Source: Vibrio zhanjiangensis
Lineage (GTDB): Bacteria > Pseudomonadota > Gammaproteobacteria > Enterobacterales > Vibrionaceae
Length of the DNA: 64,000 bases
Direction of reading: 5' to 3'
NCBI RefSeq assembly: GCF_030161235.1
Contig: NZ_BSPW01000010.1
Location: forward strand, 79,813-143,812
In this document: positions 45,907-54,543 of the stretch, piece after piece
How positions within the stretch are numbered: the stretch's first letter is position 1
Layout: each line of letters begins with the position of its first letter
The notes under the pieces: generated by a model
Databases searched by the model: none
Seen by the model: the letters and a program-made list of their open reading frames with translations, nothing else
What the model was told of the DNA's origin: nothing
Translations under genes and position numbers: made by a program

Positions 45907-46351
45907 GCAAATCGCTATTGTCATTATTGTTGTGGGTTCTATGCTTGGAGCAATAGCGGCTTATCTTAACAATAACACGATAAATAGGCATCTGAGCAGC
46001 CATACGGTTGCTTACATATCATCAGTTGACCCTGACAATAGTTTTGGAATTACCTTGCCTTTGAGACTTGAGCTGATACTAAAGCAAGACAGTACTTATG
46101 GTGTTTATGCTTTTCTACCTAAAAGTCAGGTCGGATACACTAGCTCAGGCTGGTACCAACTTGATGGCGATGGGATATTTTTTGCCATGAGAAGACACAA
46201 TCGGTTAGATATAGAAGCAAAGAGAAATGGAGTAATTGAGCAATTATTTGTCCGTCCCGATACATTTAGCGGTCATATGAGGCTGGTTCAGTTGGGTGAG
46301 CATAGTGCGGCGTTAGTGGGGAGTAAAGTCGCTCTACACATGATCGATTAA
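45899..46351 (+). CDS. VtrC/ToxS-like membrane partner, module 2
   Basis: 150 residues, GTG start, overlapping the regulator stop by eight bases. One N-terminal membrane helix (about 4-22, IAIVIIVVGSMLGAIAAYL) is followed by a beta-rich periplasmic domain with LPLRLELILKQDSTYGVYAF and SSGWYQLDGDGIFF, parallel to module 1. It ends one base before the convergent histidine kinase stop. Function is inferred from pairing with the regulator. Confidence 0.75.
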   Translation: MSKQIAIVIIVVGSMLGAIAAYLNNNTINRHLSSHTVAYISSVDPDNSFGITLPLRLELILKQDSTYGVYAFLPKSQVGYTSSGWYQLDGDGIFFAMRRHNRLDIEAKRNGVIEQLFVRPDTFSGHMRLVQLGEHSAALVGSKVALHMID

Positions 46352-46352
46352 A

Positions 46353-47696
46353 TCATTGGGCCAGCTTCATCGATAAAATTACTTTGAGTCCACCCAAAGT
46401 GCTTTGCTCAAGCGCTAGTTTACCTCTGTAGCTATGTGCCATTTCACAAACAATATTAAGGCCTAAGCCAGTTCCTGGCGTGGTTTCATCCAATCGCACA
46501 CCACGTTTGACAACAGTATCTAATTCGTGTTTCGGTATTCCAATGCCATCATCTTCAATGATGATCTCGATAGTTTCAGGCTTGTCTTTATGCAGAGCAG
46601 AATAGACACGAATGAGGCTACTTGACCATTTGTATGCGTTTTCAATAATGTTGCCCAGCATTTCATCGAGATCGGTTTGTTCCACAGCAACGTTTAAATC
46701 GCTATCGAGCTCATTGATAAGACTAATACCGCGATCAGCGTAAACTTTATCAAACGCCATAGAAATTGCATCGACTCTCTCAGATGGGCATGAACTCACG
46801 GCCAAGATATTTTTAGCTCCAGCCATTCTAGCCCTACCTAAGTGGTAATCAATTTGATTTTGAATTTGTTCTAATGAAGGACGCAATTGTTCCTGCGTCA
46901 TGGCGTCTTTTGCCGATACTTCATTTTTCAGTACTGAAAGAGGTGTTTTTAGTGCATGTGATAGGTTTCCTGCATGATGGCGCGCTCGCTCAAGCAGCTC
47001 TTGATAGTGGAACACCAGTGCATTTAAGTCTGAAACAACGGGAGCCACCTCTTTTGGGTACTCCTCATCTAACTGAGTTTTTTTTCCTGAGCGAAGTTGA
47101 GACAGTTCTTTGTGCATCTTGCTCAGTGGGCTAAGTGACCACTGAATTTGAATAGTGATTAACGCAAGAATGCCAATGTAGAGCAGAGCCAGAATGAGCC
47201 ATAGCTGTCCCATTAGACTACGTACGGTATCCGCAATAGGTTGCTGGTCAGTTCCTATCACAACTTCAATGGGAGCAGGGTAATCGGGATAATATAAGGT
47301 TGATTTAATGTAGATGAGCTTTTCATCTCTAGCACCCAGTAACACATGTTCATCCTTAGCAATTAAGGTTTTGTCCCAGAGTGAGCGTGAACGAAGTAAA
47401 GCTTTATCAGTTTTGGCTGACCAATAAAAGCCACTGTATGGGCGAGTAAACCTAGGGTCAGATAGGGGCGAGGTCAACTTAAGGTTGCCTTTGTCATCGG
47501 CTTCTAGTGCTGCCGCGATTTCGTCCATATAAATGGCGAGTTGCTGTTTGGTGTCTTCTTGCATGTAGAGATATACCTGCGAAGGCATCATAAGCCCAGC
47601 AGCGATAATCATAACGGTTAACCAAACAACAGCAGCAAGAACTAAACGGCTTTTTAGACTCAGCCGTTTTATTAGCCGTATCTTTTTAATCGGCAT
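46353..47696 (-). CDS. PhoQ-like sensor histidine kinase
   Basis: 447-residue inner-membrane kinase. Helices near 16-36 and 165-185 bracket a periplasmic domain with acidic patches and aromatic segments (RPYSGFYWSAKTD), of the PhoQ/CarS type. HAMP is about 185-240; HisKA has NLSHALKTPLSVLKNE with His near 245; HATPase has NIIENAYKW, DDGIGIP and GTGLGLNI. The start overlaps the response regulator by 11 bases. It lies beside radD/rsuA as in V. cholerae, where I recall a PhoP/PhoQ-like pair next to these genes; it is also similar to CarS/VprB. The signal could be divalent cations or peptides. Confidence 0.9.
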   Translation of the reverse strand: MPIKKIRLIKRLSLKSRLVLAAVVWLTVMIIAAGLMMPSQVYLYMQEDTKQQLAIYMDEIAAALEADDKGNLKLTSPLSDPRFTRPYSGFYWSAKTDKALLRSRSLWDKTLIAKDEHVLLGARDEKLIYIKSTLYYPDYPAPIEVVIGTDQQPIADTVRSLMGQLWLILALLYIGILALITIQIQWSLSPLSKMHKELSQLRSGKKTQLDEEYPKEVAPVVSDLNALVFHYQELLERARHHAGNLSHALKTPLSVLKNEVSAKDAMTQEQLRPSLEQIQNQIDYHLGRARMAGAKNILAVSSCPSERVDAISMAFDKVYADRGISLINELDSDLNVAVEQTDLDEMLGNIIENAYKWSSSLIRVYSALHKDKPETIEIIIEDDGIGIPKHELDTVVKRGVRLDETTPGTGLGLNIVCEMAHSYRGKLALEQSTLGGLKVILSMKLAQ

Positions 47697-48345
47697 GGAG
47701 CTGATATCCTAATCCCCTCACCGTTTTAATAATTTTAGGGGAGATTTTCTTCCTAATACGCCCAATAAATACTTCAATAGTGTTGGAGTCACGGTCGAAG
47801 TCTTGTTTATAAATGTGTTCGACCAATTCACTGCGTGATATCACTTTGTCAGGATTATGCATAAAGTAGGCAACGACCTTATATTCCAAAGCGGTAAGAT
47901 CGACGGCTTGTCCAAGCCACATCACTTTGGAAGTACGTGTATCTAGGCTAAGAGAACCCATTTGCATGACAGGAGAAGCGTTACCAGAAGCACGACGAAG
48001 TTGGGCGCGAATTCTGGCGATAAGCTCAACCATTTCAAAGGGCTTAGTTTGGTAATCATCCGCGCCTGCGTTGAGCCCTTCCACTCGTTGAGTTAAACCG
48101 TCTCTTGCGCTAAGAATGATAACTGGAGTATTGATGTTTTCGTCGCGGATGCTTTTTAAAACGGTCAATCCATCGAGTTTTGGCAAGCCGAGATCGAGAA
48201 CAATCGCGTCCCATTCTTCAGATGTTGCCCGATAGAGTGCGTCAATACCATCGGTCGAGAGTTCGGGAACCCAGCCATTCTTCTCAAATGACTCGATTAT
48301 TTGCTCACCTAGGCGAGGTTCATCTTCCACTACAAGTATTTTCAT
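47686..48345 (-). CDS. PhoP/QseB-like response regulator
   Basis: 219 residues. Receiver: EDE near 7-9, phosphoacceptor Asp near 51 in DLGLPKLDG, Lys in QTKPFE near 101. Winged helix: LTALEYKVVAYFMHNPDKVISR-type start, then NTIEVFIGRIRKKI and TVRGLGYQL. It is the OmpR/PhoB class, closest by eye to PhoP. It is translated with the kinase and probably co-transcribed with the PepSY gene 12 bp upstream. Confidence 0.93.
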   Translation of the reverse strand: MKILVVEDEPRLGEQIIESFEKNGWVPELSTDGIDALYRATSEEWDAIVLDLGLPKLDGLTVLKSIRDENINTPVIILSARDGLTQRVEGLNAGADDYQTKPFEMVELIARIRAQLRRASGNASPVMQMGSLSLDTRTSKVMWLGQAVDLTALEYKVVAYFMHNPDKVISRSELVEHIYKQDFDRDSNTIEVFIGRIRKKISPKIIKTVRGLGYQLHAD

Positions 48346-48357
48346 GTGTGATATCGT

Positions 48358-48756
48358 TTAGTTTTTAAGGGCTTGTTTAAAATTTCGACCTTCAATCAGA
48401 ATCATTTCTAAAGTCTGAGCGTTGTATTCTACTTTAATGATGTTATTGTTGTAATTGAGTTTAAGTTCATACACCCACTCATCATCATCTTCTTCGAGTT
48501 CAACTTTGATGATTCGGCCGCGTAAGTCTTTTTCAACCGTCGTGTAAAGCTCGGAAAATGGTCTGATATACCCTTTGTGTACGGCATCATAGACTTCGTC
48601 TTGATCGTCTTCGAACTCGACTTCTGCCCCTTGATGATGAATATCTTGTACTAATGCATGACCGTTCTTATCCGAGTCTGGCTTGGCATATACAGGGATA
48701 CTAGTCAATACACAAAAAGCGGTAATAAGTAGACCAATTAACTGCTTATGAAACAT
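48358..48756 (-). CDS. Exported PepSY-domain protein
   Basis: 132 residues with a signal peptide (about 1-24, VYAKP). The mature part is very acidic (VEFEDDQDE, VELEEDDDEWVYELKL) and carries one PepSY-like unit ending in DAQT-like NAQTLEMILIEGR. PepSY proteins often accompany PhoPQ-like systems and may inhibit proteases or modulate the sensor. It is the first gene of the PepSY-regulator-kinase unit. Confidence 0.85.
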   Translation of the reverse strand: MFHKQLIGLLITAFCVLTSIPVYAKPDSDKNGHALVQDIHHQGAEVEFEDDQDEVYDAVHKGYIRPFSELYTTVEKDLRGRIIKVELEEDDDEWVYELKLNYNNNIIKVEYNAQTLEMILIEGRNFKQALKN

Positions 48757-48861
48757 CGCGTTATCTTGATTGAAAGTTCTATGACTGAGTATAACGAATC
48801 TTTTCTGAATACAAAGTGAATATTGTTTTATAATCTGCTGACAGGTAGGTTGGCGTAAAAC

Positions 48862-50598
48862 TTATAGTAATTCGTCGGCAAATATTTTGTCACGAATTTT
48901 CCAAAATCGTCCCGACTTTTTGGCAATTACAAATTGTGGGGGGCGAAAGCGGTGTTGGTGATTGACGATTCGACTTGGAGACAGCTCTGAAAAAGGTCGA
49001 TGTTTATCGGCAAGATGAGCTCTAACAAACCTATTTTTAAAGTCTTGTTTTTGTTTTGGCGTAGTCAACGACCAAAACTCATGGACTAGCGCTCTACCAT
49101 CACCATAATAAGATATTTTGAGGCTATTTTTCCCTTTATCGTTTTTGTGAAGTGTTAGTTCCATTGAATGACATTCAAATACGAGGGCGTCTTTGAGCTT
49201 TAATGCTTCTTTAAGTTTTTTGTCAGGATCAACTAATGTGGCATCGCATTCATGACAAATTCGCGCTGCTATATCGTTGTCCGCGCCACATTCGTTGCAA
49301 TACTTCGCTCTAAAACGGTAGTCACAATGCTCTCGCTTTTGGGTGGTCTTATCTTCAAAAAAACCTTGGCATTTTCGACCATAGTGTTCAAGCAAAAAAC
49401 CATTGGTATCCAGCTTTCCCCAAAAGTTATTGTTAAAGCCGCATGCAGGACAGGGAATAGTGATAATTTCACTGTCAGGAGAGGGTTTGGCATCGCCAAC
49501 CTCAGGTTGATATAAATCATAGCTGTTGCCAGCATAGTCGATCACTAGGCACTCTGTTTTACCCGAAGACAACCTGAGTCCTCTGCCAACGATTTGCTGA
49601 TATAAACTTATCGATTCAGTGGGGCGTAAGATAGCAATGAGATCAACATGTGGGGCATCAAAACCGGTCGTCAAAACAGAGACGTTAACCAAAAATTTGA
49701 TTTGTTTCTTTTTAAACTTTTCTATGATGGAACCCCGTTCATATGTTGACGTATCACCTATTACCAAAGCGGATTGTTCAATGGGGAGTAAAGATAGAAC
49801 CTCTTGAGCGTGGCGCACAGTAGAAGCAAAGATCATTACGCCTTGTCTATTGTGAGCAAGCTGAATAATTTGCTGAACGATCTGTGGTGTTGCTCGCTGA
49901 GCTTGGTTAATAACCATATCCAACTCGGTTTCCTTATATCTTCCTGTGCTGGACGGTTTTAATTGAGAAAAATCATAACTGAGAATGGGGGCGTCCACTA
50001 CTCGAGCGGGCGTGAGGAAATGTTCATCGAGTAGATAGCGGATGGGCAATTCGAAAATGCAGTCTCGAAAGAACCTAGGCTCTTGTGTTCTCACGAGTCC
50101 GCGAGTGTGGTATTGGTAAATCCACCCCATGCCTAAACGGTATGGGGTTGCCGTAAGACCCAATACCTTAACACCTGGGTTCAGCTCTCTTAGATGGCTG
50201 ATGACCTTTTGATAACTGGTGTTTTTGTTGTCTGCTACCCGGTGACATTCATCAATCACCAAAAGAGAGAACTGATTTTTGAAGTCTTCAAGGTTACGGA
50301 CGACGGATTGAACAGACGCAAATACGACTTGTTGATGGGTTTCTTTTCTTCCCAACCCTGCAGAGTAAATAGCACCTTGGAGTTGGTAGCCTTCGTATTT
50401 TGCATGGTTTTGCTCAACCAACTCTTTAACATGTGCTAAAACAAGTACTTTCCCTTTCGCTAATCGAGCAAGTTCGGCAATAATTAGGCTTTTTCCTGCA
50501 CCCGTTGGTAGAACTAGGACGGCGGGACTGGAGTGTTTACGAAAATAGTGGATGACGGCTTTTACCGAATCTGCTTGATAAGGTCTTAATGTGTACAT
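48862..50598 (-). CDS. radD: DNA repair helicase-like ATPase RadD
   Basis: 578 residues from MYTLRPYQADSV, matching E. coli RadD (YejH). SF2 motifs: PTGAGKSL (I), DECHR (II), GLTATPYRLG (III), TTGFDAPHVD and QIVGRGLRL (V/VI). The C-terminal zinc-binding part has CPACGF, KCQGFFED, CDYRFR, CNECGA and CHECDA. RadD acts in double-strand-break and crosslink repair. The chosen ATG at 50598 gives the family N-terminus; the frame opens at 50619. Divergent from rsuA, as in E. coli. Confidence 0.95.
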   Translation of the reverse strand: MYTLRPYQADSVKAVIHYFRKHSSPAVLVLPTGAGKSLIIAELARLAKGKVLVLAHVKELVEQNHAKYEGYQLQGAIYSAGLGRKETHQQVVFASVQSVVRNLEDFKNQFSLLVIDECHRVADNKNTSYQKVISHLRELNPGVKVLGLTATPYRLGMGWIYQYHTRGLVRTQEPRFFRDCIFELPIRYLLDEHFLTPARVVDAPILSYDFSQLKPSSTGRYKETELDMVINQAQRATPQIVQQIIQLAHNRQGVMIFASTVRHAQEVLSLLPIEQSALVIGDTSTYERGSIIEKFKKKQIKFLVNVSVLTTGFDAPHVDLIAILRPTESISLYQQIVGRGLRLSSGKTECLVIDYAGNSYDLYQPEVGDAKPSPDSEIITIPCPACGFNNNFWGKLDTNGFLLEHYGRKCQGFFEDKTTQKREHCDYRFRAKYCNECGADNDIAARICHECDATLVDPDKKLKEALKLKDALVFECHSMELTLHKNDKGKNSLKISYYGDGRALVHEFWSLTTPKQKQDFKNRFVRAHLADKHRPFSELSPSRIVNHQHRFRPPQFVIAKKSGRFWKIRDKIFADELL

Positions 50599-50670
50599 AA
50601 ATTGTGTGAAATCACTCAACTATTTAGGCTAGGCACCCTATAATACATCACTGATGTAGATGAGGTAATC

Positions 50671-51372
50671 ATGCGTTTAGATAAATACCTATGTGATGCG
50701 CTAGGAGCAACACGTAAAGAAGCGACAAAAATAATTAAAAGTGGTGATGTTACGGTCAATGATATTGTGCAAAAAAGTGGTGCCGTAAAAGTTACCGATA
50801 CTTGTCTTGTTGAGTGGCAAGGAAGAGAAATTCAAAAACCAGGCCCACGCTATATTATGTTGTTTAAACCTGACGGTTTTGTGTGCTCTCATGAAGACGG
50901 GTTTAACCAGACTGCGTTTATGTTGTTAGATGAGGTTAAGATAGAAGATCTCCATTTTGCAGGTCGTTTAGATGTTGATACTACCGGCCTAGTGCTTATT
51001 ACTGATGATGGTAAATGGTCTCATCGTATTACGTCGCCAAAGCACAAGTGCGAAAAAACTTATCGTGTTTGGCTAGCCGATCCTATAGGTTCAGACTATG
51101 TTGAGAAGTTTGCCCAAGGAATAGAATTACGTAATGAAAAATCAGCAACCTTACCCGCTAGACTTGAAGTGGTTGATCAAGATAAAAATGAGCTATTGCT
51201 GACCATTACTGAAGGAAAGTATCACCAAGTTAAACGAATGTTTGCTGCTCTAGGCAACAAGGTAGAAAAGTTGCACAGAGAGCGCATCGGTCAAATTGAG
51301 TTAGACGGTGAATTAGCACTAGGTGAATATCGTTTCCTAACTCAAAAAGAAATTGATTCGGTTTGGAATTAA
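50671..51372 (+). CDS. rsuA: 16S rRNA pseudouridine(516) synthase
   Basis: 233 residues. An S4 RNA-binding domain (1-45, MRLDKYLCDALGATRKEA) is followed by the RsuA/RluB-type catalytic domain with Asp101 in HFAGRLDVDTTGL, and YHQVKRMFAALGNKV near 190. It makes pseudouridine 516 in 16S rRNA. GAGGTAATC precedes the ATG. bcr follows on the same strand 162 bp on, the E. coli order. Confidence 0.96.
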   Translation: MRLDKYLCDALGATRKEATKIIKSGDVTVNDIVQKSGAVKVTDTCLVEWQGREIQKPGPRYIMLFKPDGFVCSHEDGFNQTAFMLLDEVKIEDLHFAGRLDVDTTGLVLITDDGKWSHRITSPKHKCEKTYRVWLADPIGSDYVEKFAQGIELRNEKSATLPARLEVVDQDKNELLLTITEGKYHQVKRMFAALGNKVEKLHRERIGQIELDGELALGEYRFLTQKEIDSVWN

Positions 51373-51534
51373 TAATCCATAATTGGAAACAGTTTAGTTC
51401 CAAATTGGAAGTAGTCTTTTGTATATTGTTGACCCAATATGATGCAACTAGATAGTAGCATTTTGTGGGTAACTGCTTTCTATTTTGAATGAATTTCAAG
51501 TGGTTTGCCGCTCCCAATCATCTTATGGAGATTT

Positions 51535-52740
51535 ATGCCTAATCACGTTCTGACTTCAAAATCTTGCCAAAATACGACATTCTGGCTGTTTTGTGTTTTG
51601 GGAGCAGTGGGTACCTTAACGCCATTCGCCATTGATATGTACTTGCCAGCAATGCCTGCCCTTGCTCGTGATCTTGGGGTGTCTGAAGGTGCAGTACAAT
51701 TCACTTTGACAATATATACAGCGGGTTTTGCTGTAGGTCAGCTTCTTCATGGCCCTTTGGCTGATAGTTATGGGCGTAGGCCGGTTCTCATTGTAGGAGT
51801 GATATTGTTTGCTCTTGCTTCGGTTATAAGTGCTACAACACAAGGTATTGATGCCCTTATATGGATACGCGGACTCCAAGGCTTTTCAGGGGCCGCCGCT
51901 GCTGTAGTGATTCAAGCTATCGTTCGAGATATGTTTGACCGAGAGGACTTTGCTCATGCAATGTCTTTTGTTACTTTGGTTATTACTATAGCGCCATTGA
52001 TAGCCCCTATGCTGGGTGGGCATATTGCAATCTGGTTCGGTTGGCGTGGTATATTTTGGGTATTGGCCTTGTTTTCTGCGCTGGTTATAGCCCTTGTGTT
52101 GTGGAAAATCCCAGAAACATTGAGTCAGGAAAACAGACAACCTCTCCGATTAAGATCGACCTTGATCAATTATCTTGGCGTCTGTCGTAATCCCACAGCG
52201 ATCGGTTTAATCTTTACAGGTGCTTTCTCTTTTGCTGGGATGTTCTCTTTTCTGACCGCAGGCTCTTTTGTTTATATTGACATATACCATGTTGAGCCTA
52301 ACGAATTTGGCTATTTATTTGCCTTTAATATCGTAGCCATGATCTTGATGACTATGGTAAATGGTCGCTTTGTTAAGCGGGTAGGGTCACATGCAATGCT
52401 TAAGTTTGCATTGTCAATTCAACTCCTTGCCGGAATTGGTTTATTTTCTGGGTGGGCACTTGACCTTGGCCTATGGGGCACTGTACCTTTCGTGGTCCTA
52501 TTTATAGGCACGACGGCAACTATCGGTAGTAATACCATGGGTTTATTACTCAGTGGCTATTCCACAATGGCAGGCACAGCTTCCTCTCTTGCAGGCACTC
52601 TTCGTTTTGGGACTGGTTCTCTAATGGGAGGGGTTATTGCCATTATGCCTGACGGTGTCGTTTGGCCAATGATTACTGTTATGACGACGTGCTCGGTGTT
52701 GTCCGCGGCGTTTTACTGGATACTTGGAAGAAGGGCGTAA
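51535..52740 (+). CDS. bcr: Bcr/CflA-family multidrug efflux transporter
   Basis: 401 residues, twelve predicted helices, major facilitator superfamily, proton-coupled drug export. The family signature is seen as FAIDMYLPAMPALARDLG near 30, GPLADSYGRRPVL (motif A) near 80, and RGLQGFSGAAAAVVIQAIVRD (partly quoted; motif B/D region) near 115. ATGGAG precedes the ATG at 51535; an earlier ATG at 51505 has no ribosome binding site. The last base overlaps the start of the following gene. Confidence 0.93.
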   Translation: MPNHVLTSKSCQNTTFWLFCVLGAVGTLTPFAIDMYLPAMPALARDLGVSEGAVQFTLTIYTAGFAVGQLLHGPLADSYGRRPVLIVGVILFALASVISATTQGIDALIWIRGLQGFSGAAAAVVIQAIVRDMFDREDFAHAMSFVTLVITIAPLIAPMLGGHIAIWFGWRGIFWVLALFSALVIALVLWKIPETLSQENRQPLRLRSTLINYLGVCRNPTAIGLIFTGAFSFAGMFSFLTAGSFVYIDIYHVEPNEFGYLFAFNIVAMILMTMVNGRFVKRVGSHAMLKFALSIQLLAGIGLFSGWALDLGLWGTVPFVVLFIGTTATIGSNTMGLLLSGYSTMAGTASSLAGTLRFGTGSLMGGVIAIMPDGVVWPMITVMTTCSVLSAAFYWILGRRA

Positions 52741-53399
52741 TGTCTCAGTATACAATTGAAATTCAAAACTTAGTGAATTGTGCATTGAAGGAACTTGCAA
52801 ATGAGCATAGTTCCGGGAAAGTGGTGAATGCGCCTGTTCCAAATAATCATTATTTAGTTCGATGGGTGACTCGTTCACTAAAGTCGCAACGTTTTCACCG
52901 TTGTGTTTTGGGAGACCTAACCCGATGGCAGAAAGAAGGTCGTTCGAAAGGCAATAACGCAGCGTTGATGAATACATTTCAGCGTATTGCAAAATTTTAT
53001 GCGGATTTTTTTCCGACTAACGCGGCTGAATGCCCGATAAAAGATCGTCAAATTAATGATTTTTTGGATTTTATGGAAGAGCAGGGTTGGGAGATATCAA
53101 CATCAGAGCCACTTGTAAATTGCGGTAAAGTCCAGATTTTCACTGAAGGCCCCAACTCGGTTGCACTATGTTCAAATCAATGCGATGACTGCTTTGATGG
53201 AGAAGATTTAGTTAAACCTATGAGTTGGTTTGTGCGTGGTAATCATGCTTTATTTATAGAAAAGGCAGCAAGTGCTGGTTTTATGCTGCACAAAATCACG
53301 GATTATAAGTCCAATGTCAAATATCATGGTGAGTACTTGGTTTATCCTGCAAATCAAGGTGAGCAGTTGGCTGAAATACCCATAGGGTATCCGATCTAG
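52740..53399 (+). CDS. Conserved protein of unknown function (DUF2913-like)
   Basis: 219 residues from MSQYTIEIQNLVNCALKEL, with the start overlapping the bcr stop by one base (TAATG). HYLVRWVTRSLKSQRF and LTRWQKEGRSKGNNAAL match the family I recall as DUF2913, common in Vibrio. There is no signal, membrane helix or catalytic motif. Its coupling to bcr is positional; a functional link is unproven. Confidence 0.82.
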   Translation: MSQYTIEIQNLVNCALKELANEHSSGKVVNAPVPNNHYLVRWVTRSLKSQRFHRCVLGDLTRWQKEGRSKGNNAALMNTFQRIAKFYADFFPTNAAECPIKDRQINDFLDFMEEQGWEISTSEPLVNCGKVQIFTEGPNSVALCSNQCDDCFDGEDLVKPMSWFVRGNHALFIEKAASAGFMLHKITDYKSNVKYHGEYLVYPANQGEQLAEIPIGYPI

Positions 53400-53513
53400 G
53401 TTTAATCTTAATTAAGTGAACTCTTACGATTCAGAAGTTTAGAATCTTAGTGAGGATGCCCAAGTTGTAGGTTAAAGGGCCATCCCACAAGTACATTAGT
53501 ATAGAGTTACCAC

Positions 53514-54542
53514 ATGAGATTATTACCCTTGTTCGCATTACTATGCCCAATGTATCTGTTGGCGAGTGATTTTAAAAACATTTCTAGCTTTGGCGATAGC
53601 CTATCAGACAGTGGCAATAAGTTTGCGGTTTCTCAAGCATTCAACAAAGCAACCAAAGGGGCTGTTCTGGCAGCCGCTACTCAACCCAATTGGCAAGGAA
53701 GGGCGAGCAATGGTCGAGTATGGACAGAATATCTTGCCCAAATGCTAGAATTACCGCCTGTTTCTCCAGCAAGAGTTGAGATCAATACCGATGTCCATGT
53801 AGAGAAAAGAGGCGAAAAAAGTTCATACTTTATCCACATGGAGCGACAGATTGGGAACAATTGGTCGGTCGGAGGGGCGATGGCCTTATCTGGTAACTTC
53901 AATAATCTTGGTACAAGTAAAGATGTCCTTTCTTTTAGTGGTGGCAAGGTACTCCCCAACGTAAGTTCTCAGATATCAAATCGCATTACTGAAAAAGGAG
54001 TGTTTGATAAAGATACCATTGTTACCTATATGGCCGGCACCAATAATATGTGGTATAGCTTATATGGTGAATTAGGGCAAACAGGGTTTCAGGCGGCAGA
54101 GTTGGTTGCAAGTGATATAAAACAACTTATTCATTACCAAGCTGATACTATAGTCCTTTCCAATATCCCAGATTTTTCAATGGCTCCTTGGTTAAAGGAA
54201 AAGTCGACCGAAACCAAGATGTTTATACGAAACTTTAACGAGACATTAAAACATCGTGTTGAGAGAATTAAGCAGACTAATCCAACCGTTAACATTATTT
54301 ATATCGACGCGTATTCATTTTACAAAAATATTAAAGATCAGGTACTGGCATCTGGTGTCTATGAAGACGAAGCTCTGAACATTAGAATGACGAATGTCAC
54401 TGATGCGTCATTATTGGTGGAGACCGGTGAGATAATACGGAATCCAGATCAATCCATGTTTTGGGATGGCATCCATCCAACGACCAATATGCATAAGCTT
54501 TATGCTAAGTATGTCGCTGATGCCATTAAAAATAATATTTGA
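53514..54542 (+). CDS. Secreted GDSL (SGNH) lipase/esterase
   Basis: 342 residues with a short signal peptide (about 1-17, ending LLAS). Block I FGDSLSDSGN with Ser29, block III AGTNNMW, and block V DGIHPTTNMH near 318 give the full Ser-Asn-Asp-His set. It resembles vibrio thermolabile-haemolysin-like phospholipases in fold but is shorter and lacks their N-terminal domain. Substrate unknown. Monocistronic, convergent with the SDR/DUF2867 gene, one base between stops. Confidence 0.9.
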   Translation: MRLLPLFALLCPMYLLASDFKNISSFGDSLSDSGNKFAVSQAFNKATKGAVLAAATQPNWQGRASNGRVWTEYLAQMLELPPVSPARVEINTDVHVEKRGEKSSYFIHMERQIGNNWSVGGAMALSGNFNNLGTSKDVLSFSGGKVLPNVSSQISNRITEKGVFDKDTIVTYMAGTNNMWYSLYGELGQTGFQAAELVASDIKQLIHYQADTIVLSNIPDFSMAPWLKEKSTETKMFIRNFNETLKHRVERIKQTNPTVNIIYIDAYSFYKNIKDQVLASGVYEDEALNIRMTNVTDASLLVETGEIIRNPDQSMFWDGIHPTTNMHKLYAKYVADAIKNNI

Positions 54543-54543
54543 A

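Noticed and set aside
46353..48345. Naming the two-component system carRS/vprAB
   Set aside because: Sequence resembles both CarRS and PhoPQ types. Location next to radD suggests the other V. cholerae PhoPQ-like pair, so no symbol is assigned.
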